Notes under the pieces: generated by a model
What the model was told of the DNA's origin: nothing
The model's input: the letters and a program-made list of their open reading frames with translations, nothing else
The model's database searches: none
Shown: piece after piece, positions 7,240 through 19,461 of the stretch
Layout of the letters: the number at the start of each line of letters is the position of its first letter
Numbering within the stretch: position 1 is the stretch's first letter
Position numbers and translations under genes: made by a program
Origin: Oppiella nova
Lineage: Eukaryota; Arthropoda; Arachnida; Sarcoptiformes; Oppiidae
Reading direction: 5' to 3'
DNA: 20,335 nucleotides
NCBI GenBank assembly: GCA_905397405.1
Contig: CAJPVJ010000804.1
Coordinates: forward strand, 1 to 20,335

Positions 7240-8330
7240 GATGAGTTGTGTTGTGCCGTATTAGGTGTGAGCCGTAATTTCGTAGCGCGACACACAATAA
7301 ATGAAATTTGATATAATTTATATCATATAAACTACTTTTGATTTCTACATTTGCCTAGATTAAATGCGTGCATTTGTTTTAATTGAACAATTTTTATGTA
7401 TTACCGATTTGTTCAAATAATCGTCAATCTATTTTTAGAGTTCATGTAATGTCTGTGAATTGAAAATAAATAATTATAAAACTTTAGGTCATACCTAGTT
7501 TTAGTTAATACCGTATGTTTTGTTTTATTTAATTTAGATCCAAAAATTAATGTATTGTAATATACTATATTAATTATTTTAGTTATTATAAAAATTCATT
7601 TATTTTTGGACAAGTGTATTGTCTGACACAAAGTCAGATTTTATAATAAATTAATAAAAACATTAGTTTAGATCATATGATAAGAATATATAATTATATT
7701 CAATGTATTAATATGAAGTCCCAATGATTGAAAACTTCCACATCAAGTATTTCTATTAACTTACTATATAAATGAAATTAAATAAATGTATTTAAAAGAG
7801 AGTGGACTTATAATTGTATTTTTAAAAACGAAAACATTTAAATGAGTGGATGTGTTGGATGTGTTGGATATGTTTGCATGAATTATATGTTTAATATTGT
7901 TATATAGTTTGATATAATAGAGGATTGCGTGCTCTCAAGCAATATATTGTAGAGAAATAGTAATCTTTAGTAAAAGAGATTTTGAGCCGCACTTAGCCAT
8001 CGAAAAGGTATATACAGTACAGGGTTTATAATATAAGAAATCATATGAGTATTTCGTTGGTTACCTCATCGTAAGGTTAAAGTGAGACAACACCACAAGA
8101 ATATTAATGTGAGTGAAATGCAGTGCACTTTAAGACAAAAAAAGTTGAACTAAACTGCAATAAGTTGTATGAAATTGTCAGCTAAGCTGTTGAGGACTAC
8201 ATTTCCAGACATTACATCACTGTATAGCCGATAAGTAGGGGACTACTAAATGATTGATTTTTCTAAATAAGGGTCCAAACATGTAATTAGATTACAAGCA
8301 TTAATATTATTGAGTTCATCCCCTAAATTG
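7240..8330. other. AT-rich non-coding stretch
   Basis: No gene was found. A 9-base unit GGATGTGTT is tandemly repeated at about 7848-7869. A GTTTGCATGAAT word near 7873 recurs from about 3500. Confidence 0.5.
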
Positions 8331-8481
8331 CTCACTAAAGCCAACACCGCGTCTATAGCCTATGTGCTGATCCCTTTCCCCTTTCGTATTAATATATTTA
8401 GATAAGTCGATGATCACAGAAGACAACGATTCTCTCGTACGTCAACCTGTCTTTTCTCACGCTTTCCTAACTTAACATATT

Positions 8482-8513
8482 TTTTATAGCTATGGCTCAG
8501 CACTGCTATAAAA
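8482..8513 (+). repeat. Hairpin-forming inverted repeat
   Basis: TTTTATAGC at 8482-8490 pairs perfectly with GCTATAAAA at 8505-8513 across a 14-base loop. The loop contains GGCTCAGC, and a 13-base word, GCTATGGCTCAGC, recurs near 18460. The stem is too short to be a typical microRNA precursor. Confidence 0.6.
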
Positions 8514-8659
8514 TTGCTCAGAATTTGCTGTAAAAAGAAATACTACTCTCCTTCTGAGCACCTCTTCCACTATTGCACTCCCAATACCGTATGTGTTACT
8601 CCAGTCTCTCTCAATGCATGACCACTCACTCTATCGCACCTCCAGTCAAACCAATACGA

Positions 8660-11600
8660 CATACTGTGTGTACCCGAACTAATTGAAACCTATTATTTGT
8701 CTAAAAACTCACTTTAAATCTCTTATTAAAATAATCTGTGATTTGAATTTCAAAATAGTTTCCATTAAATTCTGATTCAGACAACAATTAAATAGAATTT
8801 AATTGTAATGAATTGCCTTCTATGCCATTAAAATCTGTAAAACTATACTCATTTTCACAAGAATTTCTAAATGAGGGTGAATTTTATACATAAAACTGAT
8901 AAATTATTTGCTAAACAAATGATTTTTAATAGATATTCAGTAAAGACGACACGAATTTAGCATTTTTACAGACAATAGTGTAAGCAATTAATTTAAAGTT
9001 AGGCTTCAATTAATTATATAGTTTAAGACAATTTATTGATAAATAAGTAATAATTATAAACTATATTACAAAATTAATTGAGTTTTAAATATAAAAATTT
9101 TGATACAAACTAAGTTACATGAAATATTGAATATAATTAGCAAGTAATAAAAAATTCAAATCTGTTCTCAAGCAATAGATTGAAAACTTTAAAAAATTTC
9201 GCATTTTTGCACATTTATTACAAAATAGTTTATATGCAGTAAAACGAGTTTTTTCAATAATAAATAAACATTTATAGAGATTTAAACTTACAATTTTAGA
9301 GTCAATAAAAAGATCTTATTTTTTGTTTGTTTTAAACGTATGTGAAAGTGACACCAGATTTAGTCGGTTTGCATTTCACTGCACCTGAACTTCACGTTAA
9401 TTCCTTGAGTAGTCATTCATCTAAACCTCTAATAATTGAATGACTTTTTCATTAAGTCTTTCATTTTCACAAATATTTTGGTTTTACTATAAACAAGGGT
9501 TTACTTCAAATACAACTTTATAGAATTTCTTTTTAAAACGTTAGCTTGTTGTTGAATTATTTTAAGTTATTTCAAAGTTTTTATTTTCATTGTGGTTATT
9601 TACTATATATATAAAATTTCTAAAAGCAATTATTGTGAATTTATAGTACAATTTAACTATATTTTAGTTTTCAAGTCATTAAATAGAATTTGTATTTGGA
9701 TTTAGTGTAAAATTTCTTTAAGCATTTATTACTTATGTTCATTTGCATTTAATCTAATTTATATTTTTAATTCACCAAGAAAAATACTTTTAAAATTAAA
9801 TATAAATTAGGCATTTAATAGTAATGACATTGATACACTATCAAAATTGCATAATTTAAAAATAGTATTTTATACTCTAAATGACTGTTGCTTAGATTGC
9901 CTAAATATTTATGATTTATTTGGATATATTCTACAAATTCTAAAATATAGAATAATATAAAATACAGAACAATGACTGAAATACCGTAGAGTATAATAAC
10001 AATAAATAATACATGGAAAATATGTATCTACCATAGAGTGTAGGCCGACATGAATGCCCTGAAAATTGGCAGCGATTTGTAGTCGTCTAACAATGATGTC
10101 AATGAGGGACTGATGACTTGGATCTGAATATTTTGCAAATAATATTCATATTAGAAGAATGTGAGGAATTGGAGGGTTGAGAGCACTCACGCACTCATGT
10201 TTATGACTGTCTCCTATCCTACAGTACACCTATTGATGAGATAATATGTATATTCTATACGATTAGAAAGCAATGCATGAATAGTGTATTAGACGCGCTT
10301 CAATAAACTAATATAATTGTAACAATATATTGATTTTTTGCACATAAATTATTTTTCTACGCCATCGTATAGTAATAAAGTGTAATATAATATAATTAAA
10401 CAGTCGTGCAATCAATTGAATGCTTTGATTTAAAATACTATTGATAGGATACAAAGGAAAACGCTGAATATGCTGTTGTAGTATATAAATAACATATGAG
10501 AGTTAAATAGTGAATAAAATTACTTGTATTACACGCTTGGTTTCTTGTTTACTGTAACTCATAGACTACAACACAATCTCTTTCTAAATCACAACCTGTT
10601 TGAGAAAAATTAAAAGAAACAAAAACACATAATTCACACATCATTTCTATTCAATAGGTGTTAGATATTAACATAAACTGAACGGACGTCTCACTTGTAA
10701 TTGTTATCCCTTTTTAATATTCATACCCAACTATTATATGAATTCTTAATTAATTTTTCTTGTTATGTAAGTACGAAATGTAATATGCATTTCAAATTTC
10801 ATATAATCTTTTATCTATAGGCAATAGTAATAATTAAATAGCATTCAATTTAAATAAATATCGTTATTATAGTTAATTAAGACATCCTAATGAGGTTCTT
10901 ATTAATATTAATAAGTTTTTAGTATTTAAACTTTTTAAATAAGATTTATTTTATATAACAAGTTATTTCTTTGATTTATTAGAAACTATAAATATAATTA
11001 AATAAGATATTACATTTAACTTGATAACTGAAAACTTTGCAGTTTTATTCAAATTTTGTTTATCGCTTTGAAAATAGGAGCAAAAAATGAGATATTTTTA
11101 TTGTAAATTAATCTAAAAAATTAATGAGAAAATAATAGTTTATATAATTAAATCAAAGAATTAATTAATGTATATCTTTGAATAACAAATTGAATGCATT
11201 TTATTGGCATTTATAAAGATTATATATTCAAAACAATTATTTTTGTTTTTGTTCATAAGAGGCAAAAATAAAAATTAATAAAAACAAAAACAAATTTCTC
11301 ATGAATTGTAATACAGAAGTTAACTAAAAGTAGAAATACTTTAATTGGAATTTAATGGAAATTTTATTGTTTTTAAACTCAAGTAAACAAATAACGAATC
11401 GATAACAAGCACTTAAATTGTTTAAACGATAATTATTTAGCTTAATAATAAACCTTATTTTACATTTATTTCGGAAATATAGACATGAAATTAAATTTAA
11501 ATTGTGGGAATTAAAAATAAATATTAAATACATTTTGAAACATTTTGAAAAATATTCTAATAATAGAAAATTACTTTATATTATGAGACATTTCTGACAT

Positions 11601-12000
11601 TTGCTGTAAAATAGTGTTTATAATAAAAATCTCATATATTCATACATGAGTTTAATATTAATATTAAAGAATACGAGTGTTTAGTTTGCAAATAGTGTAG
11701 TAAAGCATGCGCTCAACTCAATGACCTCAACATATTGTATAATAATTGTAATCATATATTCACTTCACATCATTGAAAGTTTCAGTCATTTCTGTAATTC
11801 TATGCAAAAGACATTTGAAATCTTTAAAATCAAATCAAACTATTTTAATAACACTAAAATTCATTGTTTTATGAACTGTACTATAGATAACTATAGTATT
11901 GGTTTACATTTGTTATTCAAATATCGTATCATTGATATTCAACACTATATTTGATATAAGTTTGAACAGGTTTGGACACTTGAGAAATATTCTGAATGTT
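8660..12000. other. AT-rich desert
   Basis: Over 3 kb of very AT-rich sequence holds no convincing gene on either strand. Open frames at 11324-11533 (minus) and 11721-11954 (plus) are rich in Ile, Asn, Lys, Phe and Tyr, as expected from random AT-rich DNA. An octamer ATTTGCAT lies at 9741-9748. Confidence 0.6.
11879..11898. repeat. Inverted repeat TACTATAG-ATAA-CTATAGTA
   Basis: A perfect 8-base stem surrounds a 4-base loop. It may be a hairpin in RNA or a symmetric protein site. AT-rich DNA makes such palindromes fairly frequent. Confidence 0.7.
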
Positions 12001-12300
12001 TTACACACAATTCAATGTTGAATAGAGAACTGAATGAACAGTTTTGATCATTTCAGGAGAAATGGATCCAACATTGGGCTAATGTTTGAGTTACCGGTGC
12101 TGTTGTCGTCTAACACATTGTGTGATGAATGATATTCCATAGAGAATGAAGGCTTTCAATAGTGTAATGTTTAATCTCATAGAGAATCTCTTATTTTGTG
12201 TGATAATACGGCACTCATATAGTGCACATACTGTAGAAAATCGGCCACTTTTTTACTGATTACATAATGCAGTGCCGTTTAGGATCAGAATGGAGAGAGG

Positions 12301-12321
12301 TATTGGGTATTGGATATTGGG
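12301..12321. repeat. Short tandem repeat, TATTGGG x3
   Basis: There are three 7-base units, the middle one ending in A instead of G. Confidence 0.75.
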
Positions 12322-12596
12322 TTAGACATGCATTCTTTACTGTGAAGCCCTAAACTAATCCACTTGTGTTTTGTTGTATATGTATAGCGAGTGGAGAACA
12401 CAATTAGTTTGTAATGCTATCAACACATCTGCCCGTTTGACTCATTGCACTACAACTCAACTCTATTTATGGAATATACTGTCCATTGCATTGGGCTTTA
12501 TATCTAATATTTGAGTATTTTTGAAATTTTCGATATTTTCTGATAATTTTTTGTTAATAGAAGGTTTGAGTCAAAATCAAACTATCGATCTCTTGA

Positions 12597-12640
<44 letters not shown>
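12597..12640. repeat. (CT)n microsatellite, once interrupted
   Basis: A run of 44 bases of CT units has a single TT interruption near 12622-12624. This is the longest dinucleotide tract in the window. Confidence 0.96.
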
Positions 12641-12891
12641 ATGTTTCATAAAAAACATTTTTAGTATATTTTAAGAGAATTATGGATTCCATGAATTGCT
12701 TTTACCCGGAAATTCAATGATGAGAAGCACTGAATGAAAGACAAACTGTAAGCACATGTATGGATGCAAAATGATATGATGCTCGCCTAATGCTACCAGT
12801 GCTGCAAAAATGGTTGTGTAAATGATTTGGTCTCATCCATAACATGTCGATTATGTGCTTTTTTGTGGATTAAACGTAAAGAACTGCAGAC

Positions 12892-13053
12892 ATGAAGACC
12901 AATACAATGATTATAAGTACCAAAAAGCAGTCCATTTGTATAATACAAAAAGTAGTTCCCATTTTGTCGCACATCCCCTCACAGGGGACTGACTCTGTGA
13001 TAAGAAAACGGAAACTAAGGTACGGTATATCAGCAGAGACTGAATATTTTTGA
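12892..13053 (+). CDS. Doubtful small ORF, 53 codons
   Basis: ATG at 12892 to TGA at 13051-13053. The peptide begins MKTNTMIISTKKQSICIIQK and later has TDSVIRKRKLRYGISAETEY, a balanced composition for this AT-rich setting. It lies in a GC-richer island. No signal peptide, domain or family is recognised. A rough estimate from base composition predicts dozens of frames of 50 or more codons in the window, so length gives no support. The minus-strand open frame over the same region (12911-13117) is an equal competitor. Confidence 0.12.
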   Translation: MKTNTMIISTKKQSICIIQKVVPILSHIPSQGTDSVIRKRKLRYGISAETEYF

Positions 13054-13362
13054 TCAATCTTTCTAACAGTACGTCTCGAGTCTCAGTTCCCATCCCCTCG
13101 GCCTCCCTTCCCTTCACATCTCTCCTTCTGACTCACAATATTGACAGCAATGGTTGCTTTCGTGCCGAATATGTCTGTTGAGTGGTTAGTCCGCATGACT
13201 TACTCATAGAGAGTATGTTTTATTGAAAATTTGTTTTATTCTCCCTTTTCTCTACTCATGTCCGACCATCTCATGCGAGAGTTATTTTTATAATTCTCTT
13301 CCAACCATTGCCTACAATGTTATTGAATGACTGAATAAACTTCAATTAAATATAAGAATCAA

Positions 13363-13364
<2 letters not shown>

Positions 13365-13397
<33 letters not shown>
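13365..13397. repeat. (AG)n microsatellite
   Basis: This is about 16 uninterrupted AG units. Confidence 0.97.
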
Positions 13398-13399
<2 letters not shown>

Positions 13400-13401
<2 letters not shown>

Positions 13402-14790
13402 GAATATAGTGACCATAAAATGAATTTGTTTCGAAAGCAACTATAATTAGAAACCGGGGTACGGGCTATACAGCTAAACCTGTGTTTATTAGAAATACAG
13501 TATTTGTATTATAAGATAATTGGGTAGCATTTGAAATGTTTAAATGTTAGCACTTATGGCATAAATGATTGTCTTAAATGTGGAGTCAATGTTAACTTAT
13601 TTTATGGACACAAACAGAATGAATGAGTTATCAATAAATTCTTGAAGAGCTGACGCTATCATTGAAAAAGTGTCCGCTTTTTTAGATTTATTTCTAAATA
13701 GAAAGAAAAAAAAGCAGTTTTCGTAAGGCTTTGAGGCTGTGATAAGAAGGCTGTTTCGCCTCTGGCTGTGAGGCAGGCATTGCTTGCATTGCTTTCGAGG
13801 CATTTATAAAGTATAACAGGAATTGGATGGAGAAGAGAGAGACTTTGATTACGCGATCCTCTGATCCTGTGATCTGTTGTGCACTTCTACCGAATCATAG
13901 GTTAGACTCGTATGCAAAATATAACTCATATCTCAATTTGTTATGATTATTATTATTTCAATTTTATTGACATCCACTCAGACATCAATATACTAACCAA
14001 CGTCTCATATATTTGTTTGTTTATTATGTATTGCACTCTGTTTTCTTATACATATTTATAAGGTTTAAATGTTTTTCACTAAAATTGTTTGACCCAAAGA
14101 TGTTTTGATTTGTTTTTTTCTGCCAAAATATTTTACAATCGCATTAAAAACAGATTTCATTTTTGCGATAAATGTTTGTATATTCATTCAAAACCGATAA
14201 ACATGTGTTATATGAGAAGTAACCAAAAAAATAAGTCAATATTTAAATAATTTTGTAATGACTTATATTTAAGACTGAACTGTTCGTTATTTGGACTTTT
14301 TAGACGCAAAGAAAATGTTTGTGAAGTTTATCTCAAGTGAATAACACACTGAATGGTTTGAGTAATACCTAATGAATGTGTGAAGTGAGTGAACGCCAGA
14401 GGAAAGCAACTCATCCAAACCCATCCAAACCCATCCAAACCATTGCCATTCAGTTTTATTGCTATGAAATGGAGGTAATAAAAGATATCAATATTAATAC
14501 ATTTGAAACTATTTACTTGCTAACTCAATAACATTTAAGGCCATATTATTTCATAATTAATTGTCAATAATTTTGTCGAAATGTTTCTATTCTTATGTAT
14601 ATATTGTAACAAAAATTCTTGAAATGAGCAAATATTTTGTCAATAATTACTAGTTAGTGCTGTAAAAGGCATTACACTAACATTGCAGTACATATACAAT
14701 ACGGTGTGGATATTCTGGTGAATATTATTTCCTAAACATATAATTGTGTGGAGTGGTAATGTATTTCAGGTAGATTTTCATTACAGTTTG
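13400..14790. other. Non-coding stretch
   Basis: No gene was found. The minus-strand frame at 13597-13803 has no coding character. A GC-richer patch spans about 13720-13880, and a 10-base tandem repeat is listed separately. Confidence 0.5.
14412..14441. repeat. Tandem repeat, CATCCAAACC x3
   Basis: There are three exact 10-base units, in otherwise non-repetitive sequence. Confidence 0.9.
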
Positions 14791-14798
14791 GGACAAAA

Positions 14799-14963
14799 CT
14801 AAGTTAATAGCAGTATCATTAGCAATGGCTCCTCCTTATGAAGGGAATGAGTGGATGGGACAGAGCCGGCACAGGGCATAGATAGGCCCCATAGGGTGTC
14901 ATCACTCATCCCGTGTTGGCAAGACTTTTCTTCTTCCTTCGCTCTCTTATATTGTGAACGCAT
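14799..14963 (-). CDS. Doubtful small ORF, 54 codons
   Basis: On the minus strand, ATG at 14963 runs to TAG at 14801-14799. The peptide starts MRSQYKRAKEEEKSCQHG, has SDDTLWGLSMPCAGS in the middle, and ends with a short hydrophobic run LLMILLLT. The KEEEK part comes from a purine-rich run. It sits in a GC-richer island (about 14820-14960). The layout of a charged start and a hydrophobic end is mildly protein-like, but no family is recognised, and frames this long are expected by chance here. Confidence 0.13.
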   Translation of the reverse strand: MRSQYKRAKEEEKSCQHGMSDDTLWGLSMPCAGSVPSTHSLHKEEPLLMILLLT

Positions 14964-14999
14964 TGATTCGTATCACTCATGAAGTGCTTGTTTTGCTCT

Positions 15000-15600
15000 T
15001 TTTGTGTCTTCAATACCTGAGAAGTGTTTATGTCTTCCATTGTATAGTTTCTTGCAATCATTCATTACATTACTATTTATATTATTCATCAATACATTGC
15101 CTTATTAATACAACATTTTCGGTTTAATTATTAATTTCTCTCGAGTATTTAAAATGTAATCATTTATATGATATTGAATTTGTGTCACGCATTTGATGTC
15201 ATCCGTAATAATTGTTCAGTTTATGCGAGAAAGAAGTTTTTGCCAGATTTTCGTTCAATTCCTATTTTAAGAGTTTTATTCAATTGTATTAATTAAAGAG
15301 TGGAAACAAAACATTCTCTCATTTATTTTCAAGTCTTTACACTATTTTTATAATCGAAAATTGTTTCGTTATTCAATTTACGATATATTCCGCAAAAAGA
15401 AGTATTTCATTGTACGGTACAAACGGTTCAGTGAATTGAGAGTTAAATCTCGAAAGGCATGAAGTTTTTGAACGAAAAATAATGAAGATTTTATTGACGC
15501 AAAAGCTATTATTGGAAACCAAAAGGTGTGCATAAAAATTGTTTTTGGCCTCTAATAAGAGAATATTTATTAGTGACTCAGAATATAGTGAACACTTCTA
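15000..15600. other. AT-rich non-coding stretch
   Basis: Nothing recognisable was seen. Confidence 0.5.
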
Positions 15601-15611
15601 TACTTATAAAG

Positions 15612-15673
15612 TATAAAAGTCCTGATATGTTGCGGACAGACTCTCCAGCGGGAACGCCAACAACACTGGTAGG
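15612..15673 (+). promoter_or_regulatory. Second TATA promoter candidate with a following donor-like site
   Basis: A canonical TATAAAAG at 15612-15619 is followed by a GC-richer stretch (about 15630-15665) and then a donor-like CTG|GTAGGT at 15668/15669. The likely transcription start would be about 15640-15647. The TATA word overlaps a palindrome, ATACTT-ATA-AAGTAT (about 15600-15614). There is no ATG between the expected start and the donor, so it would be a non-coding first exon, either an alternative start for a gene continuing to the right or an independent transcript. The evidence is three short motifs in the right order. Confidence 0.2.
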
Positions 15674-15895
15674 TGTACTCCACATCACTATATAATATAT
15701 CACTCATGCTTTCTAGTCTTTCAATGAACCACTTGTCTCACGTGTATTTGCTATCCATTGCCTATTCATTGCATTCTCTCCTAAATTATATGAAATTCTC
15801 TTTAAAGACAAAAGGGATTGCCGTAAATCATGTGTAGTTCGCAAAGTAATCGCAATTTGCTATTAGTTTTCTACATTTATATCTTCATCCACTCT

Positions 15896-15925
15896 CTGCC
15901 ATCCCAGTGCCTGCCATCCCAGTGC
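15896..15925. repeat. Tandem repeat, CTGCCATCCCAGTGC x2
   Basis: Two exact 15-base units, GC-richer than their flanks. Confidence 0.9.
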
Positions 15926-16708
15926 CAGAGTTAGAGTCAGAGTTCTTTGGCCCCATTAAATATGTTTGTCCGTCACGTCTCTCTACCACTAAGACTATGA
16001 GTTTTTAGGTAACTTTTGCCGTCAAAAACATCCTCTTTTTTGGTCATTCTCTGGAAACCCAATCTCAGACTCAGGCCATTGAACTGAACACTCATTTTTC
16101 ATTAACTATACTCTATTCGACTATTCCTACAATACTTTGTATATTCATATTTACATCATTTCATAAACACAATCAATGCTCACAGTATCTGCTTTCAACC
16201 AAATACAGAGTTAACTGTTTTTGACTCTTAAATAAAAATATAAAACCATTTCTTGCACTGTAAGATACTCTCGGTTATAGCCTTATGTTAATCTATCATG
16301 AATTCAATGTCTACTACAATATTAAGTCGTTGATGACATTTGCTGTCAAATCACAACTATTTTCCATAACATTATTCTCTTCACAAGAAAAGAGACAATA
16401 ATAAAGATTTTTTCGTGAAATACATTTTGAGATAGTTTTTGGTTCGCTTAACACACTCTTCTCGTAATGGCTTTCAATGCTTTCGACTCATTAATGGTGT
16501 GACAGCTTTGGCACTAATAATGGCTGTTATATAACAAAACATATTGTTTTTTACTTCCATTCAAAACTTTTGTGTGCAAACATTTAGTGTTTGCCATTCA
16601 TTGCTTTCTTATCACTCGATCTTTACTTTATGTGAAATAAAATACACTTTGAGACTAAATTCAATGCATTAGCAATTATGGTCAACTAAGCTTACTTTCT
16701 CTATTAAT

Positions 16709-16728
16709 TAGTCTATTATAATAGACTA
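16709..16728. repeat. Perfect 20-base palindrome
   Basis: TAGTCTATTATAATAGACTA reads the same on both strands. It is flanked on the right by another GACTAAT word, so an alternative, longer foldback with ATTAGTC on the left is possible. No terminator or transposon context is present. Confidence 0.9.
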
Positions 16729-18668
16729 GACTAATGCTAATATTTTTCAATTGTCTATTAGTTAAGTCTCAATGATTAGCAAAATTATTAAGTAGAGTTT
16801 TCATATACTAAGACTAAGGTGATATAAGTCTTAAATTCACAAATTCCAAGTTGACATTGACAACATTATTTTAAATAAATCTATTGATTTTCCATAAGAA
16901 AGCTGTTTAGATTTTAAATTTACTTAAAATACATATTATTAAAGTATGTATAATAATAGTGTAGTGTATATAATAACATAAGTAAAATTACCTAAGAATG
17001 ATTATTAAATTGAATTTTATTAATAGAAATAAACATTAACTATCAATTTGTACATTTGATAGTATGCAATGAGATAAATTTGTATTTAATAAATTGTTGA
17101 GGTATTAAGTTAAATTTGAATGACCCTGATTATGATACTATATTTAGTATATAAAATTGATTTTCAAGCATAGAATCCATTAATTTGATGGATCCTTACA
17201 TGTTTAATCAAACTATTAATTAATTGTGAGATATATTTAGTTGTCTACTCCAAACCTAATCTCTCATAATTACACATTACTTTTGATGGTTAGGGAAAGT
17301 AAAGTAATTTTACACTTATTAAGAAATCCTAAGCGTTATTTAACAAAACAAACTTGTATCAGAAGCAATTTTTAATTGAATGTAATATATAGAATGTTAA
17401 TAAATTATTTATAAGATGAATTTACCAATATAAACATTTAATTACTAATTAAAATAAATTGCAATAGTTTTATATGAAAGTTTTTTCCAAATAAAACTGT
17501 AAATTTCAGGATTATATACTTTACGAGTTAGATAACAGTACGAGTTTGAAATAAACAAATAATCAAAATAAATGAATTTGATTTTATTGTTATACAGTAT
17601 TAACCAGTAAGAAAATTATTATTTTTATTAAAAACAACAATACCGTAATAATATCTTACAAATTTTACTTCTTTAAGAACTTCTGTTAAAATTTTCTTGT
17701 TGTTGAGAGCATTAAATAAAGTTTTTACACACTTTAAGGTTTGAGGCAAAAAACATTTCATGACGACTATTATGGGTTTGAATGAATGCACTTATTTGGG
17801 GTACTCTTGTTTGCCTCCTCTCTCCCTTTCATTACCCTTTCATTGCAAGTGAGATAAGAGTGGGTTTTGGTAAATGGTTTCACTCTTTGTTGAATACTTT
17901 TTATTAGATTTCATTTAACTATTATTATAATTATTTTATATCCAAATAAGCGCTACTCTTGTGGTGTGAGTCGAGGGCTAAACAATAGCATCGAAAACAC
18001 AAACAATAGTCTCATTAAAGTTTGGATTCACTTCTATTGTGTCCATTATATCGTTGATGTATTGGATTACAAATACAAATAATGATTATTATTACAAATC
18101 AAATACCGATTTATCAATTATGACAAGAGATTTATGTTTTGTGTGAACATAAAAGAAATTAGCAATTCTTGGACTCTATTTATGCGAAAATAACATCACA
18201 TAATGGCTAATGAAATGCACCTGTTTTTTACTTTCGGTATAATTTATCCGGAAATGATTTTTTGTGGAGTTTAGTCGACTTTATAGTTATAACTCATAAT
18301 TTTATGTATCTATAGATTATATAATCCGAGGCATTCAATCAAATTCCAGTCTCTCCACCTTTTTTCATAATAATAGGTTTTGAGCGCATTTTTTCCCAGC
18401 AAACTATCGTATACTTATGTGGTAGCAAAACACAGTGCCATTAGGTTCGGCCCATTATGGCTATGGCTCAGCCATTATTACTGATTGGTATTCAAGGGAG
18501 GAGAGCCTAAGAAATTACATTAACGATAGTGTTTATCAACTAATGTATACATTGTTTCTAAATGTATTCAATTTCTTGAATTCAACGACTCTTATAATGT
18601 TTTCAAAGAATTTTCTTTTAGATATCAGAGCCTAAGATAATTGTGAACACAATAACACTATAGACTCC

Positions 18669-18682
18669 ACTATTATAATAGT
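18669..18682. repeat. Perfect 14-base palindrome ACTATTATAATAGT
   Basis: It shares the central CTATTATAATAG core (12 bases) with the 20-base palindrome at 16709-16728. Confidence 0.85.
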
Positions 18683-18978
18683 ATCGGTTAATGTCTTTCT
18701 TACAAACAAATCCATAGCATATTAAACACTCATTTAGAAAAAATGAGAATTCATTTGTGATAAGAACTCGAACCCAAGAATTTATTTAAATTTGTTTTTC
18801 AAAGAATTGATAATAACTTTAACAATCAGACATTTAATAGTGTATGTTTGCTTCAACCTCACATTTTGTGATTTTTTTTATCAAACTTTTTTGCCAATAA
18901 AAATCCATAATTTGTTTTTCTGTAACTCTATATAATATGAGATAAGAATTCAATCAAATGTTTGACACAATTATATTC

Positions 18979-19012
18979 GTGAGACGCGCGCCCGTGGGGT
19001 GCGATTTGAGCC
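18979..19012. other. Short CG-rich island
   Basis: A 34-base patch with GCGCGC and several CpG steps stands out against very AT-rich flanks. No ORF, tRNA or promoter motif explains it. Confidence 0.5.
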
Positions 19013-19019
19013 CATTATC

Positions 19020-19460
19020 ACTATAAGCCTTAACATCACATTCATTTCAAACTCATATACTATTCAATAAAATAGTATCTAATGTTCACAAATCTAATGT
19101 GAGTTTAGAAACACGTTTAATGGGTATTCCGTTCACAATCTTTATATTATTTTATAAACTCTTTTTATAATAATGTTCTTTAAGTCATAAGTTGTTTATT
19201 TTTAAAGAAATTCTATACAATATAATATAATGTTCACTACTTTGTTATAGTATTTTTGATTCATTTTTCAATTTGTTATCACAAAGAAATTCTTAAATTG
19301 AATTCTTTTATCTTTTATAGAAAAGAGAAAATGAAATTAAATTCTTTGAAATAACGAAAATGAGAAAATTATTACCATTTTGTAAGACATTGTCTATAAA
19401 TTATCAAAATCATTTTAATGTATGGTTTGAGCGTATTATTAGTAATTCTTGAATTTTTAA
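19020..19460. other. AT-rich non-coding stretch
   Basis: Nothing recognisable was seen. Confidence 0.5.
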
Positions 19461-19461
19461 G

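Larger units (their letters stand above)
16100..18960. other. AT-rich stretch without genes
   Basis: No coding region is credible. Frames at 17600-17791 (minus) and 18435-18635 (plus) look random. The notable content is a cluster of GACTAA/TTAGTC-type words at about 16650-16835, including a 20-base palindrome, and a further palindrome at 18669-18682. Confidence 0.55.

Noticed and set aside
13178-13205. GAGTGGTTAGTCCGCATGACT, resembling a tRNA D-arm/A box
   Set aside because: No B box follows within the expected distance and no cloverleaf folds; at most a decayed SINE remnant.
7509-17648. Recurring TACCGTA word (about six times)
   Set aside because: A rough estimate gives two to three by chance; the excess is small, and flanks are shared only between 7507 and 8584 (AATACCGTATGT).
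18762-18785. Minus-strand GGGTTCGAGTTC, resembling the T-arm/B box of a tRNA or a tRNA-derived SINE
   Set aside because: The flanking bases do not form a five-pair T stem, no A box lies at the right distance, and no acceptor stem can be drawn.
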